Assembly: GCF_042453785.1 (NCBI RefSeq)
Contig: NC_091673.1
Location: 12,247,501-12,311,500 of the forward strand
Source: Malus domestica
Taxonomy: Eukaryota > Streptophyta > Magnoliopsida > Rosales > Rosaceae
Direction: 5' to 3'
DNA length: 64,000 bases
Shown: piece by piece, positions 33,540 to 45,152 of the stretch
Numbering within the stretch: the first letter of the stretch is position 1
How the letters are laid out: each line of letters starts with the position of its first letter
Position numbers and translations under genes: made by a program
The notes under the pieces: model-generated
Seen by the model: the letters and a program-made list of their open reading frames with translations, nothing else
Database searches by the model: none
What the model was told of the DNA's origin: nothing

Positions 33540-35090
33540 TATTTTATTTTATTTTTATTTTTAAGTAACGATGGCATTCATTGATAGGAGCCCAAACAGC
33601 TCAGAGGTAGTACATCAAAGATTACAAGCAGATAGAAAGACCATTTACAAGCAATCCTGGACCAGAAGATCCAAAATAAAGTTTGGTGGGGTAATAACCA
33701 TTCGCAATGGGTTCCAATTGACAAGCTAAACTGAGCAAGTTGATGGGCAACACCGTTGGCTTGGTGACGAATATGGGAACACAAATATTTAGTGATTGTG
33801 GGAAGAAAAGCCTTTGTATCTTCCACTAAATGCCTGATTGATGAACAGTTAGGAAATCATTTGCTAGTGCTCTCAGAATCTGAAGAGAATCACCTTCGAT
33901 TACTAGATTTTTAAAACCCCTTGTCACCGCCCAAACCACACACTCCCTAGCTGCCAAGGCTTCCGCGCGCATGGAGAGGGGATGACACATTTGGAAAATT
34001 CAGGCAAGCAGCCGCCACGAAAAATCCCAGTGTCGTCTCTTACAATGATACTCACACCCCCCAAAAGGTTTCCCCACGCCAAGCACCATCAAAATTGAGT
34101 TTCAAACGCCTTGAGGGTGGCGTTGTCCATTTGGGAGGACCAGGATTTTGGCCAGGGGCCTGAGCAAGGGGGTGTTTTCCGACACAAATTGTTGCCACCA
34201 TGAGAGGACCTTAGTCACCATTAAATCTGGAGAATCACAGCGGTCATTCCAAAGCTTGTAGTTGCGGGAGTTCCAAATATCCCAACAAATCATCATGAAG
34301 ACTTCCAACGTATTTAAGGGGGTAGGTTAGAAAGAAGGTCCAACACCCAAGCTTTGAAGGACGGTGAATCCTGGAGGTTGGTAAGGGCCCAAGAGGGGAG
34401 AACAACCAAGCACATCGAGCATAGTGACAATCCTTAATAAGGTGGGACACTTACTCCACAAAGGAGTTGCATAGTACGCACAATAGATCCGTCGTAATAT
34501 GTTTCAAGCCCAAATTTCTCCTTGTGGGGAGAGATTCAGTGCACAAACGCCAAAAGGAGACACGCACCTTTGGGGTAACATTTGCGTGCCAAACTTCGGA
34601 CCACAATTCGGAAAAAGGATATGGGGATGAAGAAGATGAACCATGTTGAGCACTCAGCCGAACCCATTCCCTCGTGACGTGGTACGCCGTTTTCACCGAA
34701 AAAATGGCCTTTTTCTCATGGTGCCAAATGAACTGATCAGCCACATCACGTAGACTCAGAGGAATAGAGCGAATAAGGTCAACCTCCACCGGGGAAAGGA
34801 AAGAATTGAGAAGATCCACCCTCCATGTTTTGGACACGGGCTCAATCCAATCTGCTACAAATTTCAGACTACAATTAGCCGGCCTTGGGGAGAAAATCCG
34901 AAACATGGATGATGGGAGGGAAATTCAGGGGTCTTCCCATAATTTTACCGATTTTTCATTCCCAATTAGCCATCGCAAACCCCGAGATTACACATCTCTC
35001 GCATTGCAAATGCTCATCCAGCAGAAGGATGAGTTAGCTACTCCTCGTATCAACTTCCTTCACAGTCAACGTCTTAGTAAACTAATTTGT
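33540..35090 (-). repeat. LINE remnant (zf-RVT and RNase H parts of ORF2)
   Basis: On the minus strand from about 35000 downwards: a GLRWLIGNEKSVKLWEDP segment, then FSVKTAYHVTREW and the reverse-transcriptase zinc-binding domain (WHANVTPKVRVSFWRLCTESLPTRRNLGLK then LCVLC), then a WDIWNSRNYKLWND segment and an RNase H end with ANGVAHQLAQFS near 33750. An A-rich tail sits at about 33540-33562. This order is that of plant L1-type ORF2 C-termini. The RT core and 5' part are missing and the frame is broken by several stops and shifts. Confidence 0.75.
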
Positions 35091-35503
35091 ACTGGTAAAT
35101 GCATAACGGTGGAAATGTCGAAGGCTATCTGTCCTTTTTTCTTTTACTTATGTATATTTTTAAAAATTACTTGTTTTCTCATTTTCTATTAATTATTGCT
35201 TTCTGTAATTTTTCTTGATTTTATTAATTGTCAATTCACGTAAATTCAAATACTCGCACACCTTTTACTTGATTAAAGACTAATCGCAGAGTCTAGCTAC
35301 TCCAAAGGCTAAATATCATCGAATAATTTACATATAAGTAGTATATGTATTATTTATTTAGATTAAAATTAAATACAGTATTGCTCTTTAATCATATCCG
35401 AACTGCAAGTCAGAGAATTGCTTTGGTATGATGAAAATTTGAAAACCACACACTTGAATAAACAGAGAAAACAAGACACAAGTTTGTTGCCAAATAGATG
35501 GTT
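35091..35503. other. 3' flank of the intron-bearing PR-10 gene
   Basis: AT-rich. A minus-strand AATAAA at 35353-35358 is a plausible poly(A) signal about 150 bases past the stop codon. Nothing else is recognised. Confidence 0.5.
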
Positions 35504-36097
35504 TTAGTTGTAGGCATCAGGATTGGCCAGAAGGTGGCTCTCAATAAGCTTGAATAGACCAAGGGCCTTGTCTTTGCCAGCCTTAACATGTTCTTCTTTG
35601 ATCTCAACATCTCCCTTAGTGTGGTAATGGCTAATGTTCTTGATACTAGAACCAGTGCCAGATGCCACCAACTTAATCTCATAAGAGATTTTCTCAAGTT
35701 TGTCAGAAATGACATCTCCTTCAATCAAACTGTAGCTATACACAAAGTTATCTTTGTCAATTCCCTCAACCTTGTGCTTTATATAGTTGTATTCACTCCC
35801 TGTCAAATGGAAAAATAAGTTAGAAATTAAGATACTAGCTAGTGTTTTTGATATATATATTAAATAGATAAAATTAACAAGTCAATGGAGAAGATGATGA
35901 AAATTAAACAAACCTTCACCAAAACTAACTTTCTTGATGGTTCCAACACCGCCATCCCCCTCAAGAATTTCAACAGTTTTGATTGCTTGTGGAGCAATCT
36001 TCGGGATAAGGTTGTCAATATCAAGAAAAAGGGCATTGAACAACCTAGCAGGGGGGATGACTGAGGTGTATTCGGTTTCGTATGTGAAAACACCCAT
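35504..36097 (-). CDS. PR10: PR-10 / Mal d 1-like protein with one intron, 159 aa
   Basis: Exon 1 is 36097-35914 and exon 2 is 35799-35504, with a 114-nt intron at 35800-35913 bounded by GT and AG. The intron splits the Gly codon 62 in GEG|SEY after its first base, the conserved intron site of PR-10 genes. The exons total 480 bases and encode 159 residues from [16 protein letters not shown] to NPDAYN, with the glycine-rich loop at 47-55. It differs clearly from the other genes here (for example [23 protein letters not shown]), so it belongs to an intron-bearing Mal d 1 subfamily while its neighbours belong to the intronless one. Promoter TATA at 36208-36215. Function by homology: cytosolic ligand-binding PR-10 protein. 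Tail to tail with 31834. Confidence 0.92.
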
Positions 36098-36207
36098 GAT
36101 GATGACTTTTAAGAGCTTAGAAAATGAGCAAGGAAATTAAGAATGAAAGAAGGAAGCAAAGAGGATGATTGATGTTGATGTGAGAAAATTTTATCACCAG
36201 AGGGTAG

Positions 36208-36215
36208 TATTTATA
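36208..36215 (-). promoter_or_regulatory. TATA box of intron-bearing PR-10 gene
   Basis: TATAAATA on the minus strand, 111 bases before the ATG. Confidence 0.7.
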
Positions 36216-36349
36216 GATTTGGGATGGAGGGTACGTGTACAGTAACCCCCTATATGTAAAGGATTTCGGACAAAATTTGAAGTTTACAATGGAGGTTTTC
36301 CATGTGAAATGAAAATGAAATATAATTTTCAATTGCATGCATAAAATAT

Positions 36350-36502
36350 GTTATTTAGTTTTACAGTCGAGTAATATTCTTCTTCACTTATAAGTGAGAG
36401 GTTTTAGGTTCAATTTTCGCCAAAAGCAAATTTCGACCACATTATTGCTAAGCCTACCTCATTCCCTTAGTGTAGATAATATGGTTTGTTAAAAAAAAAG
36501 TT
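36350..36502 (+). repeat. tRNA-derived SINE with 19-bp target duplication
   Basis: It has a B-box-like GGTTCAATTTT, the family tail TTAGTGTAGATAATATGG and TTTGTT followed by an A run. It is flanked by 19 bases (AATTGCATGCATAAAATAT at 36331-36349, one mismatch at 36503-36521), which proves retroposition. Same family as 5113-5286. Confidence 0.8.
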
Positions 36503-36521
36503 AATTACATGCATAAAATAT

Positions 36522-37156
36522 AAAACAAAAAATGCATAAATGTATTAAGTCAAAGAAAGCCACAAATATAATTTATAGAATCAATGCATAAATGCATAAT
36601 TGTCCAAAATCAAACTCAATATTATCGTCATTTCCAACAGGTAGAATAATAGTGAATACACTTGGATTTTCTTGATGATCATACAATCGATATCAACTAT
36701 ATATTAACTAACAACACCAATTAATTCATGGTTAATCATACAAGAAAAGGAAGAAGATGCAAGTATTTAACTTCGACATAAAAGACAACCTTAAATGTCG
36801 GTGGGCTGTTTGATCATGACATGTTTACAAATCATAATTTGGATAATACAATAATAAGCGGAGAGAAAGGCAGTACAAGTAGGGAGAAAGACTACACACA
36901 AATCTCATGATCAGTTGGTATAATATACGGTGCAGCATACAAAAACGCCGTCTTGAAAGAATAAGATTTATGTCCTCGTAATTCTAAGGGTATTTCTGTA
37001 AAAAGAAAATAAACATTTTATTTTTTGATCAATTTTCAATGGCACGAATTCCCTGATTTAGTAGATTAAGAGGAAGGGATCCGGAGATAATCTTTTTCCT
37101 TTATATTTTAGATACTAACAGAAAAAAAAAACTAAATAAGAAAAAAAAATGTGTTC
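36522..37156. other. Intergenic region with no recognised content
   Basis: AT-rich and without any frame or repeat that I can assign. Confidence 0.5.
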
Positions 37157-37320
37157 CTTAGTATTACGGTATAATGATATTCTTCTTTATTTGTAAGTGA
37201 GATGTATTAAGTTCGATTATCACCAAAAGCAAACTTGAACCACATTATTCATATGGTTAACTCATTGTGGGGTTTAGTTCACTTCTCAACCCTGTGTAGA
37301 TAATATGTTTGTTCAAAAAA
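37157..37320 (+). repeat. tRNA-derived SINE
   Basis: Starts CTTAGTATTACGGTATAATG, has the B-box-like AAGTTCGATTA and ends TGTTTGTTC with an A run. Related to 36350-36502. The A-rich flanks hide the target duplication. Confidence 0.65.
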
Positions 37321-37517
37321 GAAGAACAAAGAAAAACAAAAAAGCTGAAGCCACATTGTGCGACACAAAAAGTGCCAGAAAAAAATGAATCCTCAGCGTG
37401 AGAAAAGAGAACGAAAACGCACGATGTGATCGTTCCATAGAGAAAAAAAATGATCGTGCTGCTCCACTGGAGTCTGGGACCTTGCGTATAACTGTATTCT
37501 TCTTCCTCCTTATGTAG

Positions 37518-38626
37518 TGTTGACCCTAAAAACTACCAAGCCTACGTGGCACGCAGGCCGAGTAATCTATAAGCTAACTACGTCCTTCGATGAATGCGGG
37601 GCGTGCCAACTCGTCGGCCAAGCTCGACCGAGGAGTAAATTTGTTGATGATGCGTTGGGTGCGCGGCTGACTTCTGCGTCTTGCGATTGCGACCGAGGAA
37701 GGAACACGTCTCGGCCTCTTGGGTTCTCGAACCTGAAGACAAGGCTACTATTTTTACGAAGTTCACGAATCGTCATCGTCGGATTCAGTCACAGTGATGT
37801 TATTCATCAGAGTAAACTCACACCGAATCAACACCAAAGTGTAAGGGTACAAATACTTAAAGCGAATATAAGTCTTAATAGTGAACGTGGTTCGGCCGTC
37901 TGAATGCTGAACTCTAAATCCCACTTGAGAGTATCCAATCATAAAATAACTCGGCGTGCAATGCGCCGAGCTCAGTAAACTGTAACACCTCACTTCGCCG
38001 AGAAGGCTAATGAGATGACCTCAATCAATAAGGATTCAGAAATCCTTCTCGACCGAGACTTGGATAGGTAACCAACCGTCCTCGCCGCAGTGCTGTTGAT
38101 GCCAACGAAAGATGCTGCGAGATCGGCTAATTCTACGGCGACAGAGCTATCTATGCCGACTTAAGATATCACCGGTTGCTTACACAGTACTGTTGATACC
38201 AACGGAAGATGTGTCAGCGAAAAGAGAAAATAAAAATCTCAAAGTTGTTGAGAGAGTTTGCGCAGGGCAGTTGTGTGTTGAATTGGAGAGGCCTTGAATG
38301 ATGTATAACCTCCTCTATTTATAGCACCGGATACCTTCAAGGTCGAGTTAAAACCCTACCCGGATTAAGACTTCTTCTCCTGATCAAATACCAACTCGAC
38401 CAGTCCTATTTTCACCATAATTGTGAACCTAGTCCTTTATTAAGCCGGATTCACTTCCGGTTTATTAATCTTGTCGAGACTCCTCATTGCACCAGGATTC
38501 GACTCGTTTTGCGGCATGGTTTAACCGACCGAGGTTTGGAAACCCACGACCTAACCGGTCCAGAACTAAATGATGGGTCGAGAATAATTCTATACTCAGC
38601 CCAAACTAATATTTTGGGCCCAAACA
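37518..38626 (-). repeat. LTR (3' LTR in element orientation), Tat element
   Basis: Begins TGTTGACCC and ends GGGCCCAAACA on the plus strand. Pairs with 50388-51485. The purine tract beside it at 38627-38646 (GAAGCGAGGGGACAA on the minus strand) is the PPT. Confidence 0.9.
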
Positions 38627-39247
38627 TTGTCCCCTCGCTTCTGAGGTTCTCGGCCTGAATCCTCTGGTCGAGCTCCGGCCTTGAAGAAGCGAAATTAAAA
38701 CTCAAAATCCACATACTCTTATTTTCGAGGCATATTTATTGAGCATGATTGCACGATCTTGATCCTGCTAACCAATACACCACGTGGCATCCTTTTATAC
38801 GGCTAATCCCCAATAATGACGTTTAAAGCGTGCGGCTCCCTGAATCGTCATATCATCATGACCTCGTTGCTGAACACAACCATGCTGCCTCGATCTATGA
38901 ATCATTCAGCATCGTGCAGACGCCAAAACGTCTTTCACCATAAACCTAGCCACCACACGTAATCGTGCGTCCCCCGAAACACGAAACCCTCAGTCTTCTC
39001 AACTGGATTTTCTAAATGTTCATAATGATTAGCGAATTTCTCAGTCGATTTTACCCTTCATTTTGAATTTTGAACGATTGCCCTTCCTTCCACCGTTCTA
39101 TAAATACCAAAATTCTCTCATTTGTACTTTACCCTTTCAAATTTTCTGAAATTCTTGCCATCGCTCTCTGGTGCACTCATTCCTTCGGATCTTCATCTTC
39201 AAATCTCCCAACCCAGAAAAGCTCATTTCGTCTCGCATCCCTTTGCA

Positions 39248-42200
39248 ATGGCTTCCTTCATCTCCAAGTTTTCCAAGGAATGCGACCCATGTCAGAAAAT
39301 TATCGATCGAAGTTCGATCAAAACCATACGGTTCGAAAGTGACATGAGCACCCCTCATCAAATCTTGGGTCCTCTCTTTAAAGCGGCAGTACCATCAACC
39401 ATCACTGGGCTTCTCTAGAAGCACTGCCTGTCACCCTTGCTACAAGGGTTTGAATGGTCGAAGTGGGATGTGGCAAGGCCTCAAGGCTCTTGGCCCTCGA
39501 CCACTACAACCTGGGCAGCCTGGGTTGTACGAATGGAAAAGCTCTTCGGCGAGCAATGGAAAGTCCTCGGCATTTACGACGCCATTCACCTCTCGTCCAT
39601 GGAGGTCATCCTGGACAAGGAGCTCCTCCTAGCGGCCTTATGCTTCTGGTGTTCGGCCACCAACACCATGGTCCTCCCTCTCGGCCCCATTGGGCCCACC
39701 ATCCTTGATCTCACTGCCATCTTAGGGATTTCCCCGACTGGAATCCCAATTGACGCTGCCCTCTCTGGGTACCCGTCGAACCTTAACTTGAAGGCACTTT
39801 TCGACAAACGGGCCCTTGAGACGCTAAGCGATGAAGGCCAAATACCCTCAAAATAAGAGGTTCACAAGCTTTCCAAGAACTTCTTCAACTATAACACCCT
39901 CTATCTCTATTTTGCCGGCCGAGGAGAAGAAGCTCTGCGATAAGGAGAACACGAGGCTTTCCTCTTCTATTGGTACAACAAATTTATCTGTTGTACCAAA
40001 TCTAACAAGTGTCTGGTCGAGAATATGCCAGTGGCCGAAGCCCTAGCTAGCGGTCACACTCTAGCACTCAGCCCGGCCATTCTCGCCTATCTTCTACGCT
40101 GTTTGGCTGAAACGACCCTAAATAAGGTCGATCCGCAGCAGAATGGTCCCCTCTGGGTTTTCCAACTTTGGCTGCAAGTCTACTTTGCTCATCTTCGGCC
40201 AACGATTGCCGATTTCTCGCCTAAGGAAGCGTTCGGCCCTCAGCTGGCTTTTCGGCCAATCCCCCCTCACTAAGCTGAAGAAGTGTTTAGATACTTTTTC
40301 GCTCTTGATGACCTTTCTAATGATAAGTTCTTGATCTGCCATCGTCGAGAATACCCTTTGTCGATCAGACTTCCTACATCAGCGTGGGGCGCGGACAAAG
40401 ATGCCGACCTTCATCAATCCTAAGGGGTCTTTCGTGCTTACCCGCGACCTGCCTCTCGACTATGAGGGTTGCCGAGCGAGTTGGGAAGTGTATCATCCTA
40501 ACTTCCTCGCTCATCAGCTTGGCTACCTTCAAGGTTGCCCAGTCCCCCTTCTCTCCTCACGGTCCGTCTTAAGCCGCGGACGCGAACCTGGCTCTTCAGA
40601 GAAGGAATGCAACGACGCCAAAAGAGAGTTCCAAGAGCGGTTCCAAAAATTTCATCTTCGACCGATCACTCCAGAACCCCTTTGCACTGACACATTCGGC
40701 AATTGGTGGGAAGAGTATACCCAACAGTTTTTTGGTGTTCCGATCGAAACCGTCTTGAACAAAATCTTCGGTGATCGACCTAAGAAGGCTCCTGCCCCCC
40801 AACCCCAAGGTAACAATTTATTTCTACCTTTTTCCTTCAATTTTGAACTACTGATCGGCTTTGCTGATTTGCTTTTACTTTTCCAGCCAGTCGGCCATTG
40901 AAAAAGGTGGAAGTGGTCGCTGTCGCTGCGGCTGCGGCTGAGAAAAAATCGGTTGTTTCCAAGAGAGCTAAGACCGATGTGCAGGCCGTACTGAGCAAGC
41001 GGCCTCGTCAAGAGGTTGAGCCGGCCATCGAAGCTCCTCGACCCACCAAACGAGTCAAAAAGCTGGCGAAGAAAGGGGAACAAGAGATTCACATTATCTC
41101 CAGTCAAACTACGGGGGCGACGACTCCCAGTGTTTCCCCTTCTCCCCCATCACCCAAGCTTTGGTTGAGAAGCGGTCCGTTCCGGCCGAAGAAATAGTCC
41201 AAGTAAGGCCTGTTTCTAAAGTCGGTAAACTAGTTGTTGTTCCATCGGTCGAGGCTGCACCCGTCTCGAAAGAGGCAGTCCTTGTGACCGAAGGAACTTA
41301 TCTTGAAAATCCAAAACCCTTGGCATTCGTTCTGGAAGAGAGCGACGGGAGCGACGAGGTTCCACTGGCGAGTCGCTTTCGACCCCCCCGTCAACCTCCT
41401 CTTGTGTCCGAGGCGGCTGTCCAAGTCGACCCTTCTACAGTCGACCGTGGCAAACGACCTGCCGGAGAGCTAGAAGTGGCGGTGGAAACGCCCATTCATC
41501 CGCAGGATCAGGACCTCAATATTTCTCCGCAGGAAGCCACTTTGACCTTCGTAAGTACCCCCAACCGCCTTTCCTTGGTTATTTCTCTGCCATAGAACTC
41601 TAAACCAGGAAAATACTAAATGTCAGGTGCCTCTTCCTATGTCCGAGGCTGCTGTCCAAGTCGACCCCTTTACGGCCGACCGTGGTAAATGACATGTAGG
41701 AGAGCCAGAAGCGACGGCGGAAATGCCCGTTCATCCGCAGGACCAGGACCTTAGTATCCCTCCGCAGGAAGCCACTTCGGCCTTTGTAAGTACCCCCTAC
41801 TGCCTTTCCTTGGTTATTTCTCTGCCATAGAACTCTAAACCAGGAAAATACTAAATGTCAAGTGCCTGTACACTATTTTCATCAAAAAATTTATGCGCCG
41901 AAGGGTGTTATCTATATTTCTTGGCCGCCTCCGTGGCCCTCGAACGTAGATAACCTCCATTGACTGTGTGAACTGACATGCAATCTAAGATACTAGGCTC
42001 GGCCATTAAGTTTTTTAAGTTCGAGCAGCGATCCTGAAGACATGGCCGAAGTCTCCTCCCGACAGGTTTAAAAACAAAACCTTCTTGCTACATTTTTCGT
42101 GATTTCCTTGAGCTTAAACTGATTTTTATGTGCAGGCTTCATGGGAAGTCGAGTTCAAAGCCCTCATGTCAAGTACCTCTGGAGCGGCTGGCCCTTCGAC

Positions 42201-42750
42201 CCCTACAACTGACCCCGCCGATTCAACTGCTCTGGTTCGGGTGCAAGAAATTTTGTCTCTCTCTGCGTCGCAAGTCCTTGAACGTAAAGGCCTCGATTTA
42301 TTGGGTGCTTTCCTAAACGACCTCGACGCAGATGGTCAAATGAGCGCCGAAGCCATCGTTCAGGCGTCGTCTGCGTTAGAGCGAGTTCGGAAGACTTTTA
42401 GTGTCCTTGAGAACGCTCTTCGGGCTGAACAAGATCTGAAAGCTGCCATGGCCGTCCAAGACGCTCTTCGTCCGAAGATTGATGCTTTAAAGGTGAAAGA
42501 GGAAGCTTTGGCCGACCTCGACCGTCAAATAGCTGAATTGGTAGAACAAAGGTCGGCTATTGCTTCCGAGATTGCGAAGGACTTCGAGTCGGGCGGTAGA
42601 GATTGTCTAACTGAGTATGCGGCGAGCGCAAAACGAATCGAGCAGTTGAAGATGGACAAGAAGAACCGGCAGGCTAAGGTCATAATAGGCGAGGTGCGGT
42701 GGCTGGAGCTTAAGGCTTTTCTCGGCACTCTTCTTCCTTCTTCGCCCTGA
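39248..42750 (+). pseudogene. Opposite-strand region with plant mobile domain, Tat element
   Basis: Running against the retroelement genes, this region has a start-like MASFISKFSKE (39248), then a plant mobile domain (PMD, aminotransferase-like) with WVVRMEKLFGEQWKVLGIYD and the typical GPTILDLTAILGISP (39520-39760). Further plus-strand pieces follow at 39831-40900, a Lys/Pro/Ala-rich linker at 40898-41595, and a coiled-coil-like C-terminal part at 42130-42750. Intron-like GT...AG segments occur, for example 40810-40886. PMD proteins are a plant family shared by host genes such as MAIN and by transposons. Extra antisense frames between integrase and 3' LTR are known in Tat elements. The copy is degraded. 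Confidence 0.7.
41405..41870 (+). repeat. Direct tandem duplication of about 235 bp in the antisense region
   Basis: 41405-41639 and 41640-41870 are similar copies. Each includes a coding-like part (TGTCCGAGG...GAAGCCACTT) and the intron-like part that begins GTAAGTACCCCC and ends near AAATGTCA. Confidence 0.85.
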
Positions 42751-42822
42751 ATTCATTTAAATGTAAACTGATCGACCAACTCAATTTGTGTATTCTTCTA
42801 CCGATCTTAATGAAATGAATTT

Positions 42823-44173
42823 CTATTCCCGCATTTCCCATGTGACCGGATAGTACTTCTTTAAAAACTTCCCATTGATTGGCAATTTATGAACTAAACC
42901 AGTCAGGTCTCTAAGATGATATGCGCATTTGCCGAGAACCTTATGTATGATGAAAGGCCCTTCCCAAGTCAACGACCATTTGTCGAACCTAGGGTCTTTA
43001 ATTCCTACAGGCAACACCGTTTGCCAAACTAATTCTCCTTCGCCAAATGTTTTCTATCGGACCTTTTGATTGTATGCTCGCTCAGCAATCTGTTTTTGTG
43101 CCACCAGCAAGTTATAAACGTCGAGCCGTGCTTCTTCTAAGTCTTCTAACTCCTGTCTTATCGACTGATTATATTTGATGCTGAACAGACTACTCTGTTT
43201 AATTGTTCGTAACGAATTTATGCTTAGCTCGACTGGTAACTGCGTCGTGTCTGTAGGTTAGTGCATACGGGGTTGTCCCAGTCCCCGATCGGAGCGATGT
43301 TCGATATGCCCATAAAGCCTCATTTAACTTCAAATGCCACATGCCAAGCCTCTCTTTTATTATTTTCTCGAGAATGCCGGTCAACACTTTGTTACTTGCC
43401 TCGACCTGCCCATTTGCTTGTGGATAATATGGTGTAGACTGTTCAAGCTGAATTTTCAAACTTGCCGTATATTCTTTAAACCTCTCGGCTGTAAAGATTG
43501 TGCCATTATCAGTTATAATCGTTTCTGGTACGTCGAATCTGGTCACAATGTGTTCTTCCACAAAGTCGTAAACTTTTTTAGATGTTAGCTCGGCATACGA
43601 TTTTGCTTCGACCCACTTAGTGAAGTAATTGGTTGCTACCAGTATCCATGCGTGCTTGGCAGCCCCGGAAGATGGGGTGATTTTGCTGATTACGTCCATG
43701 GCCCATCCTCTAAACGGCCATGGTTTAGTGACCGAATGTAATGACTCGGCCGGGACCCGTTGTATAGGACCATGAATCTGACACTGTATGCACCCTCGTG
43801 CGAACTCTATACAATCATTTAATATTCTTGGCCAAAAATAACTGTGTCGTCGAAGCAACCACCGCATTTTACGTCCGGACTGATGAGCTCCGTAAACCCT
43901 TTCATGGACTTCTGTGATTGCTTGAGCGCTCTCTTGAGGGCCGAGGCATAGCAGTAATAGACCATCCTCACCCTTTCGGTATAACTCGTTTTGGTTTGTG
44001 ACATAGTTTTTGGCGTGAACTCTTGTCTTGCGACTGTGTTTGCCATTGGGATTGTCAAGATACTGCATAATGGGCTTTCTCCAATCATTTGGTATTGCCT
44101 CGACCCCACAAACATCTATAAGGTCTTGTCGGTCTAACAATGAAGGTAAGGACATGACTCTGGTGCGTATCAC
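42823..44173 (-). pseudogene. Integrase remnant, Tat element
   Basis: The HHCC zinc region (HERVYGAHQSGRKMRW then CIQCQ) is followed by the integrase core (ATNYFTKWVEAK, then ITDNGTIFTAERF, then TPYYPQANGQVEASNK). The C-terminal region at 42823-43017 has LTWEGPFIIHKVLGK and LKKYYP. Fossil. Confidence 0.88.
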
Positions 44174-44198
44174 GTTGTCACGTCGGAGGACTTGCTAG

Positions 44199-45143
44199 TT
44201 AACCAAGGCCAGGTATAGTTGCCGTAACACAGGTATTTCTCGGCCTAGCTTGCCCCCTCAGAAGTTGTGCATCAGAGGCGATTTGAGCCAATTCGTCTGC
44301 GTCGGTATTATGGACCTGAGAAATATGTTCAAATGTAATACCGTCGAAAGATTCAGTCAAATAGCTGGCAACCATGTGGTAGGGTGCCAGGGTATAACTC
44401 ATGCATCGAAAAGACCCATTAAGTTGGTTAATCACAAGTTCGAAGTCGCCGAGGATGAGGGCACGGGTTGCCCGCAAGTCATGAAGGATGCCAAGGCCGA
44501 TGATGAGGGCTTCATATTCGGCTTGATTGTTTGTGCATTCAAAATCCAGCTTGAGCAAAAAATACCAACGATCGTGGTTTGAGGATTGAATGACAATTTC
44601 GACACCAGCCAAGGATGAAGTACTTGAGCCGTCAAAGTACATCGTCCAGTAGTTATCGCGTGTTTGAACCATGTCGATTTCGATATCGGTGCCCCCAAAA
44701 CCATAGGGGGAATTGTGTTGAGCGAGGAAATCAGCTAATGATTGGCCTTTGACAGCTTTCTGGGGCACGTATTGCAAGCTAAACTCGGACAACGCCATTG
44801 TCCACTTCCCAATTCGACCTTTGACAATTGGTCGGGTGAGCATGTAGCGGATGACGTCGGTCTGGGTAATGACTTATGTGATCGATGGGAGCATGTAATG
44901 CCGAAGCTTGGAGGCGACGAAAAATACGGCGAGACAAAGTTTCTCGACGGTGGAATAATTGATCTCCGGTTGATTGAGATCTCGATTGAGGTAGAAAATA
45001 GCCTGTTCTAGTCCGGCATCGTTGTCTTGTGCGAGGAGGCAGCCGATGGATTCTTCAGCCGCCGAGATATATAGCTTGAGAGGCTTACCGCGCCGGGATG
45101 AGACAAAGACAGATGGTGTCGTGAGGAAGACTTTGATTTGCAT
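44199..45143 (-). pseudogene. RNase H remnants (RT-linked and second archaeal-type), Tat element
   Basis: 44874-45143 is the RT-linked RNase H-like part (PLKLYISAAEESIGCLLAQ). 44199-44843 contains a second RNase H (YFDGSSTSSLAGVEIVIQ, then NNQAEYEALIIGLGILHDL). Two RNase H domains are characteristic of the Tat lineage. Confidence 0.85.
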
Positions 45144-45152
45144 AAACGCCGC

